Positions 56,580 to 64,000 of a DNA stretch of 64,000 nucleotides are shown one piece after another. Below the pieces are notes generated by a model. That model did no database searches and was not told the origin of the DNA. It saw nothing but the letters and a program-made list of their open reading frames with translations. Source of the DNA: Enoplolaimus lenunculus (Eukaryota; Nematoda; Enoplea; Enoplida; Thoracostomopsidae); the NCBI GenBank assembly GCA_030248215.1, contig JASANG010001354.1, positions 248,001 to 312,000 of the forward strand, read 5' to 3'. Every line of letters starts with the position of its first letter. Positions within the stretch are counted from its first letter, which is position 1. A program made the translations under genes and the position numbers.

Positions 56580-57401
56580 TGTTGTCTAATAGTTGACAAG
56601 AACTTAAACGGGGGTTTAGGACGTTAAAAAATCCAATTTTTCATAAATTTAAAAATTTGGGTGTAAATGACCAGGGGTTATCATGAAAAGCGCAAATATG
56701 CCAAAATTTTCAACATCGAACTTTATTTAAACAAACGCTGTCTGTTGGCATAACAAACAAATCCAATCAAATCTGTTAAATGCTAAAATTCTCGTTAAAG
56801 GTGCTATAAAATATTTAGTAAAACCGAAACGCAATGACAGAGATCTCAACAGGCAGGCAACGACGTTAATTCTATTTTTAATTTTCGCAAAAAATCCATT
56901 AAGAACTCAGACTATCGGTGTGTTTCTTAATTTTGGGCAGAAAATCCTTTGCAAATCGGTATTTTGTAAACCATGCATTTCAGTTGTCAACATTTCGTCC
57001 GCACACAGACGGCAAACTCAATCAATGTTACGGATTAAACCACAAATCCTCTTCGTTTCGCTGTATCACGCAGACTCCCGCGGAATACAGGCAAAAAAGC
57101 ACAAAGTTTAATCAAGATTTTAACCTTATATATGCCAAAAGGACAAGGCTAAAACCATAACATATACATACCCTGTAGGTCCTCTCAATTTAAAAGAACA
57201 TCTACCATATATTCGACAAACAGGACATATTTTTCGCTACATAAGGTTTAATAGCATGTAAGGCTATTTACGAACCGGAAACATGCTACACAGTCCCGCT
57301 TTGGGACCCATCACTGCTGCGCAATCAACGCAGTCCGTTCGTTGCCAAACGATGCATGAATTTGGAACTGTGGTAGGAAGGTTAACACACTCGGAGCTTT
57401 G

Positions 57402-57530
57402 AACCCATGTTAACTGTAGGGGCCTGCCTACTAAGTATAAGCGAAAGCATAAGCCTGAACCTAAGTCTAAACACAAACATCGACTTATAAGCGTAAGCCT
57501 AATCTTAACCTTAAGCCTAAGCATTCTGTA
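57402..57530. repeat. Family H-like unit with degenerate TAAGCC hexamers
   Basis: CCCATGTTAACTGTAGGGGC and then TAAGCATAAGCCTGAACCTA, later TAACCTTAAGCCTAAGC. The left end matches the reverse of the right end of the unit at 36909-37054 (GGGCCTGCCTACTA). The right end is not clear. Confidence 0.5.
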
Positions 57531-57796
57531 AAAGTGCTCAGCCACCCTGTCTAACATTGGTAGGTCCTTAAAGACTATGGTTCAATACTCGAGTGGGCGA
57601 CGCTTCCACAAATCCTGATTGTGTCTGGGTAAACATATTCTACTTCCCAATTCAAAAATCTACGTTGATACTCAACCGTTATGTTAGCTAGTAAAAACCA
57701 CAATAAGTGTATTCAATACTGCACCAAAACAAAGATATATACAAAGTAGTGATTATCTTGCAAACATTATGTGTCGAACGAATAAATTTGTGACTA

Positions 57797-58214
57797 CTGT
57801 AGTTACCCTAGTAAGTGGGGGTACTTTTATTTATTAGGCGTCTCCAGAGAGTTCCCCATGTTATTCGGTCACGGACTGTTATCTATTTTTAAACCGCCCT
57901 TCGTTACAGATATACATTCGGTATTGCAACTATCCGTTGAATAGAACGTTTATTTGTCTTGTATCAAAAGCTTGAGCGATAATGCAAGGTTATACTGAAT
58001 GTGCTTTCAAAACTTACGTACGCTTTAAAGTTTCGAACTCAACTTTATTTGGTCCTGGAGTCATTTATGTGCTACAATTAGGAATAATTGCCATTTCTGG
58101 ACTCTAATTAGGGTTTAGGAACTCTATCCGCTTTCGGACTTTTATTAGAGATACGGACTCCTATTGATTGGGACTCAAATTGGGGACCCTCCCCTTTGAT
58201 TAGGATCACTACAG
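57797..58214 (-). mobile_element. MITE A4, complete 418-bp copy
   Basis: CTGTAGTTACCC at the left and GGATCACTACAG at the right, with TA on each side (57795-57796, 58215-58216). Reading in the opposite sense to A1-A3. It is uninterrupted and gives the family's ground plan, including the TATAACCTTGCATTAT site into which element B went in A2. Confidence 0.85.
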
Positions 58215-59547
58215 TAGTATATATATTGTCAAAATATCAAGCGTGTAGCCAGAGAAAGAGATTTGGGGACCTAGTATCCTCACAATTACAAAAGCCAAAA
58301 ACATTTTGTGACTTTTTACGTCTGACCTGAACACATATTACCATCACAGCCCAACAGAATCGGAATGTTTCGTCTTTTCTTACTCCAGACCTCTATCAAT
58401 CGTGGTCAGAATAGGAACGAAAACAGCTGAGTGGTTTGTTTGCTAATTAAGAATTTTTTGCGAATATCCATATGCGCAGTTTGCTTGATGAAACCTGAAC
58501 CGTATAAAAAATAAATCCTTTTAAGCCGGTGCCATACTTGAGCCGGAAACTTCTAAAACAGAAAACTACAGACTGAATACGATATCCAAAGGCTACTTAG
58601 GCTGTCCGTCATGCGAAAATCTCTAGCCTCTGACTACCAAGTCATAGGTATCGCGCAATCGTTTCCGTGGTTGTTTCAACTCATTTCAAATAAAATTAGT
58701 CATTAAAACATTCAGTTACAACGATTAGCTACAGAAATTTGAACATTAAAAATTGAATTGAAATCGTTTGACAACACTGATATCGTTCCACAATTCGATC
58801 GTTAAACTTATTGAGAAACGTGAAAACAAGGTATTTTAACAGACTCACTATTAGCTTTGTTTGTTACACTCGCTCGCAAAATTCTTTTAACATGAAGTTT
58901 TATTCTCTCAAAATATATATCTTGTAAGCTGTCACCACTGAAATGTTTTAAAACGAATAACTCAACCGTGTTGATCAGACATCGTTGCATTAAAAATCAT
59001 TAAAATAATTAGTAGTTGAATAATTCAACATGAACTCTCAACTCACAAAGATTACCATGGACTTTTAATCTTACGCGTAAAAGTTTTAAGTTCACCGCAC
59101 TATATGTTCTAGACAATATCTCGACGAGCACTTGAATATGAAATGGTGACATAAACTTGTGAAACTCATTAATAAAATCGTAAATTTGCTTTGGGTCTAT
59201 ACTGTATTTATATTAATCAAAGCTAACGAACGCTACATTATGTTTGTCACAGAATTTGATAGCTGTTTTGGGCCAAAAATTATGGTTTCTGAAAACATAA
59301 AAGTGAGATCTGTGTCTTGCATGAAAGACTGCCACAATTTCTAGACTGAGCAAATGGAATCCGAAGTGTCAAGTCCATGAGAACAGGATATCAGATAGTT
59401 TAAAAAGTGCAAATTAGCATTGATTACCAATACATAGGTCTGATAATAAATTTGACAATAAATTAGTTTTACGGGACAAAATTTCATGCATTTTTGACGT
59501 TTATCGCTTCAGAGGTCCTATTAAATAATTTATTTATGTCAGCACAT

Positions 59548-59906
59548 CAGGGGCGTATACAAGATGGCATTAGGGAGGATATTGACAGGCCGATTCTGGG
59601 AAGTTAGCTAATGTACTTGTACTCGGAACAAAACATCCATGAAATTTGAGCCTTCTTCCGTTAAACACAATAATTCGTAAAACTTTCCAACTCACCGAGT
59701 AATTGCAGCATATATATCTGTAATGAAAAATTGCGAGACATATATTTACGTTGTTTTCAACTTATTTTGAGTGTACAACTAACCGAATTTTCGGTATTTC
59801 TATAACGGAAACGGACACCGATTTTTAGCGGAAACAAAATTCTGGTTACACCCTGCCTTTAAATGTGGTTATCCCCTTTCGAAATGTAATCCTGCCTACG
59901 CCCCTG
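59548..59906. mobile_element. hAT-like MITE, family K, abutting the METTL4 stop
   Basis: CAGGGGCGTATACAAGATGG at the left and the inverse of CAGGGGCGTAGGCAGGATTA at the right, 359 bp. CAGGGGCGTAG-type tips are common in hAT MITEs. The flanks (CAGCACAT, TAAAACAT) agree at only 5 of 8 positions. A family E right end (GGTTACACCCTG) at about 59843-59854 is nested inside. An AATAAA on the minus strand lies just beyond at about 59530-59535. Confidence 0.6.
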
Positions 59907-59916
59907 TAAAACATTT

Positions 59917-61485
59917 TCAATTTCGAGAAAAGTATGTCAAATGTTGCATTTGCAAAGCTTCAAATCCCACTGTAAGCGTGTTCGGAAGTAGATTACGGCC
60001 AAACAATTCCAACCTGTGCGGTAAGACGGCGTCTCTGTGCTTTACACCTTGTTGGCCATCGAAAGACTGCATTTCATGAACAGGAAATAACTGTGGGCAA
60101 ACTTCTTGTAATAGTTCAGGCAATAGCGGTGGTTTTCGCGAATGTATGACACACGGCACACTTGCAATTATATATTTTTGAACTCCACTAATCTGCGAAT
60201 TCCGTTCATCATAATTGTTAACCTTATTATCGCGCATACTATTTCGAGCGCCTGCAGCGATGTTGTTACTACTGAAGTTTTTGTTGTCGTCATTGGTTTC
60301 CAAACATTTGTTTATATTTTGACTTTGAATAGTTTTGTCATTATCACACGTTACTCTTGAGTGAGCGAGTCGTTTTGATGAACAGTTGTCTGGTAATTGG
60401 AAATTGCGTATCGTACCTTGGAAAGGAGCTGCTGGTATAGCACTGGCAATTTTCACAGTTCGAACACCAACGACAATCTGTTCAAAGGGCTGTTTTCGCT
60501 GGTCACTGAACGCTACCACAGGCTGGCCATCAACAGTCAATTTAAGCCAATAAATGTTCAAAATTTCAGTTAAATCCAACTGAGGGAATAAGGTATTGCG
60601 AACGAATTTTTGTAAGCGTTCATTGTTCGTTATCCAGACGCATACTATACATCGGTCACGATTTAAAATGCGATGTAATTGTAGCGATTCAATGTAAGTT
60701 TCACGAACTGTTTGATAAAGCTTTTTACGTTTAATCGATTTGTTTTCCCATGGCGGATCAATGACAACAAACGATGTCGAATAGCCAATGGTTGCCAACT
60801 GGTCTACGGCGCGTTTTGCATCTTCCAAATAAAAGCCTGACGCCGGGGGTAGGATAAAATGGTCTGGACTAGATCCACCAGAATTCGCGACGATACACGT
60901 GCTGTTCGGGTTGACGATCACAACACCATTGCGCACGGGACAAGGTAAGCGACAAATTGAGATGATTGGATGTTGGCACTTGTTTTTCAAATCTTTTGCA
61001 GAAGAGAAACTATCAAATCCACGCTTCCATCCCAATTTAGACGCTGTGTTGCGAGCTATGGAATTATTAATATCTAGCTGATGTTCGGTGTCACAAGCGT
61101 GTGTGTTTTCATTGCAACATTTAGACTTTGGCATTACGCCAGTTGGACTTGAATACATTGCGCACGAGCACCTGTTTTTGAAGGCATTCTGTATACTGTC
61201 TAGTTCACCCAGGACAAATTGAACGGTTGAATCGTTGTTAGCAGTGTGTTTTAGTTTGGTAGAAATTTTGCGTCGTTTTCTTGCTGGGATTTCCATGGAT
61301 TGCTCAATGCTGCCAGGAGTGCCGCGGGACAACTCTGCTGCAACCTGCGAATCCATTCGAAACGGAGACGAAATTCGATAAAGATCTGGTTTGTAATTGT
61401 AACCTTGAAGCTCAGAGTAGATTGTTGAATAATAAGCCAATTCGTCTACTATTGCAAAATTATCAGCTCGGTGTATTACAGACAT
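59917..61485 (-). CDS. METTL4: METTL4, MT-A70 adenine-N6 methyltransferase (intronless)
   Basis: The start at 61485 gives MSVIHRADN, matching vertebrate METTL4 (MSVVHQ). An in-frame extension reaches 61575 but has no likeness. The protein is 522 aa against about 472 in human. Around residues 236-255 comes SFVVIDPPWENKSIKRKK: the DPPW catalytic tetrad (D codon at 60757-60759) followed by the ENKS-KR motif typical of METTL4. Then IYWLKLTVDGQPV and QPFEQIVVGVRT. After an Asn/Asp-rich insertion of about 100 residues comes YIIASVPCVIHSRKPPLLPELLQ, and LELFGRNLLPN near the C-terminus. Family role: N6-methylation of adenine (snRNA U2 m6Am, and reported DNA 6mA). All in one exon, unlike the many exons of RTF1. 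Confidence 0.92.
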   Translation of the reverse strand: MSVIHRADNFAIVDELAYYSTIYSELQGYNYKPDLYRISSPFRMDSQVAAELSRGTPGSIEQSMEIPARKRRKISTKLKHTANNDSTVQFVLGELDSIQNAFKNRCSCAMYSSPTGVMPKSKCCNENTHACDTEHQLDINNSIARNTASKLGWKRGFDSFSSAKDLKNKCQHPIISICRLPCPVRNGVVIVNPNSTCIVANSGGSSPDHFILPPASGFYLEDAKRAVDQLATIGYSTSFVVIDPPWENKSIKRKKLYQTVRETYIESLQLHRILNRDRCIVCVWITNNERLQKFVRNTLFPQLDLTEILNIYWLKLTVDGQPVVAFSDQRKQPFEQIVVGVRTVKIASAIPAAPFQGTIRNFQLPDNCSSKRLAHSRVTCDNDKTIQSQNINKCLETNDDNKNFSSNNIAAGARNSMRDNKVNNYDERNSQISGVQKYIIASVPCVIHSRKPPLLPELLQEVCPQLFPVHEMQSFDGQQGVKHRDAVLPHRLELFGRNLLPNTLTVGFEALQMQHLTYFSRN

Positions 61486-61599
61486 AGACATCATATATTT
61501 GTTGCGCTTAAAGTAGATAGACAACGATATTATACTCGTTAGGACCGACGGCAGGCTACCGGGCCAAGGGAACACAACAAAATTTTAGGGGTTCGTTAC

Positions 61600-63540
61600 C
61601 GTGAAAGTTTAACACAACGATACCGCTGTCCAGTTTTGAAGACGATAAAACCAATTTGTTGCTGCGCGAGCAGCTCTCCTGTGCCCTCAGGACGGATGAC
61701 TGATGCTACGTAAATTTGGCGTAATTCTAGTGTATTACAAGGTTAGGTTACACAACGAATGAATAATGGCTAATCTTTTTCGAAAATTGTCCGAAAAATC
61801 TAGAACGCCGACATAGATTTCGACTAAAGTTGAATTGAATATATTAGTAGCACGACACCGACGAAGACTGAAAAATACCAGTCAGCATTAAATTACGAAA
61901 ATATTTTAATTGGATTTCCATAACCTTGAAGCGATAAACAGTAACACTTGCTCAAACAGCTTAGCTCCGTTAAATTGGCGCTAACCAAATGCAATCGCTA
62001 AACTATTTATTCAATAGACATGCATGGAAGTTACACAAGCGCAACAATACCATAACCAGTAGAGCATGATCCTTAAATTATGGCCAATGTAACTTTGACG
62101 CGCGTAACAGTAGTATAAGTCTAACGAAAATAAGCCTAGCCTGTGCCAAAACAAAAAAATTAGTCTATTAATTTTACTGGCCACTGTATTGAACAGGGCC
62201 GTGACAACAGTAGAATCAAAATTTATTCATAAAGACTAAGCGTAAGAATGAGCTTATACCTAAGCAAAAGTATATCTAAACTTTAAGCTTTACTGTACGG
62301 CAGTTCCGCAGAAACCGTTCCGTTAGTGATCGTTACATGAGCCGTCCAAATCAAAATATTTCTGCTGCTAAAAATAAAATCAGTCTGCACCAACAACAGA
62401 AATTTTGGAATCGAATGTTACGACTATTTAATAACGAATGCAGGCACATGCATAGTATTGCCACAAAGAAACTGACTATTTAAATGTTGTTATACAACAG
62501 CGGACACTCTTAAACTACTGCAGATCGCATTCCAATCACTGTCAATATGTAGGAATGTTAAGGTTAAAAATGACACATTACTCACATGCTTACAAAAAAT
62601 CTTGATCCTGGAAATATCGTAATTTCCCGTGACTGCGAATAAGGGAAACGAAGACCAACTTTAATAGAAACACATATCCTATTTTACAAGCTATTTAGTC
62701 TTGTAGCTTGTAAAAGTAAACATTCGAACAGTGAAAAGGTGAAATGATTATTGTTCGTATCCTCGTAACACAATAATACACTCTTGTACAGAAATAGATT
62801 ATGTACAACCCTTCTGTGAGAAATGTGGCTAGTGATTTTCAATAACGCAAAAAAACGGATAAATATATTATACATGCAGAAATCCTACGAAACAACACAG
62901 TTGATTGGATCTTTTTCAGTCTGATAAATTGCAACTTCCTTTACCGGGTTTAATGGTTTATCCAATTGCTTGGGTTTCTAGAAAGAGCAGCCAGCGATGT
63001 AAATATATGTAATTAAAACAAAATTCGAGAAATACCAGATACACAATAAAACCTCTGAATGTCTAAAAACCAATAACTACTGTATTAATATAAATTTAGT
63101 CAAAAAGCCGTCTAGTTCAATTACAAAAGCTTATAATGTTGTAAGTTTCCATCTGGTTTGCTCGCGGGTGTTACTGCAATCCTAGGCCAAAATTTTCAAA
63201 TGAGTATAGCACCTATTACCAGTTTAGCGATAGGTTTTCAAACTGACTCCTGCAATTGCGAAACTTGGATTGGTACAAAAGTAGGGAAAATCAATAACGT
63301 GAAAATTGTGGATATTCAAGTTCAACATTTCCTGATTCAAATGTTACATATAGCACCTATCACCAGATGATGATGGGTGCTATACGCATTTGAGAATACG
63401 GGTCCTAATGTTATTTAAAACCAGCGATTACAAATATTAATAAGCAGTTTTAAAAAGCAACGCTGCGTGAATAATTTTCAAATAATCGGCACTCGTTTGA
63501 AATCTGAACTATTGCAGTTCATGGGCTGAGCAAACCATTT
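61600..63540. other. No recognisable gene; METTL4 upstream region
   Basis: Holds the presumed METTL4 promoter side but no motif I can defend. TATAGCACCTATCACCAG occurs at about 63207 and 63348, with an inverse GGTGCTATA at about 63377. A TTAGGC-like run lies near 62237-62270. Confidence 0.3.
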
Positions 63541-63562
63541 AGCCCCACTGCTTTTGACGTAC

Positions 63563-63725
63563 CTTAAAATCGGGAACGTTTGCTTTAGTGATGTCAAAAC
63601 CAAGGTAAACTTCACGGGACCAATCGAAGTGCGGCTCGGGCAAATTGAATTGTTCCGGTTTAACCAAGCCGTAGGTGGCTTTCAGCTCTAGTTCTGGCAC
63701 TTCTTCAGGGACCTTCTGGTGGTAG
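63563..63725 (-). CDS. Exon of an unrecognised gene
   Basis: A 163-nt exon between a TTCTATTCCAG acceptor and an AAG|GTACGT donor, both strong. The translation (54 codons) is proline- and charge-rich: VPEEVPELELKATYGLVKPE, FNLPEPHFDWSREVYLGFDI. It looks coding (no stops, good codon mix) but I recognise no family. The gene runs right to left and would end before METTL4; other exons were not identified. Confidence 0.55.
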
Positions 63726-64000
63726 CTGGAATAGAACAAACTCAAAATTTACCTTTGTGTCGCTAAGTATAGTTAAACGATGCTTCGCAAAATTTTAAGA
63801 AACCGCCGCCAAATATTTTGCTTTGTACTATGTTTAAAAGACCTATTTGTGTTAAACGAACCCCACTAGTTATTCAACACCATTTTGTTGAATTTCAAAA
63901 TTAACTAACATGAATCCATTTTCGCGTTCACATTTGTCGAGAGTTCGATCAAGAATTGGACGAAGGCGGCGAAAAAACAAATGTTTCTCTGGTTTTATCG

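Overview
The window is nuclear DNA of an animal. It is AT-rich (about 36% GC by eye), CpG is not obviously depleted, genes are interrupted by many introns, and mobile elements are dense and nested. The endonuclease and reverse transcriptase of the LINE near 10.7-13.8 kb resemble the RTE-like (CFDP2-type) elements common in trematodes and other lophotrochozoans. I therefore suspect a flatworm, but the sequence alone does not fix the phylum.

Host genes. (1) 157-1284, minus strand: exons of an ALKBH8-like tRNA wobble-uridine modification enzyme, whose 3' part lies off the left edge. (2) 15862-36769, plus strand: a complete RTF1 gene (Paf1 complex / Plus3 protein). I could assemble it as 21 exons with every phase in agreement, giving 881 residues. 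One junction is a GC-AG intron, and the introns are swollen by MITEs. (3) 41997-42308, minus: last exon of a Ly6/Quiver-like GPI-anchored protein. (4) 47953-48477, minus: a possible small secreted protein of unknown family. (5) 59917-61485, minus: an intronless METTL4, an MT-A70 adenine-N6 methyltransferase. (6) 63563-63725, minus: one well-delimited exon of an unrecognised gene. A kinase-N-lobe-like exon sits inside RTF1 intron 18.

Mobile DNA by region. 0.6-8.4 kb: hAT-type MITEs and a tRNA-Thr-like relic. 8.4-14.8 kb: an old broken Ty3/gypsy fossil on the minus strand. It was split by a LINE inserted with a 5' inversion (twin-priming structure, 29-bp target duplication) and also hit by a MITE. 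15-29 kb: MITEs and two (AT)n tracts in RTF1 introns. 29.27-32.55 kb: a 3.28-kb TIR element (G) inside RTF1 intron 18. 33.9-35.9 kb: a repeat family with GAGCGAAGCTC ends. 38.4-41.4 kb: a three-level Russian-doll insertion (MITE A1 > MITE A2 > 2.1-kb element B). 43.1-44.3 kb: a decayed Tc1/mariner copy. 45.2-47.4 kb: a young tandem array of a 546-bp tRNA-derived composite unit. 56-58 kb: two more A MITEs. 59.5-59.9 kb: a MITE that starts 11 bp past the METTL4 stop.

The most interesting unexplained signal is the pair of elements B and G. They share TGCGTC(A/G)TCC termini and TAA target duplications, have long perfect or near-perfect TIRs, and carry flanking fields of a short motif repeated in both orientations, with a different motif in each. 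They look like two members of one non-autonomous, probably PIF/Harbinger-like group. No transposase was recognised in either.
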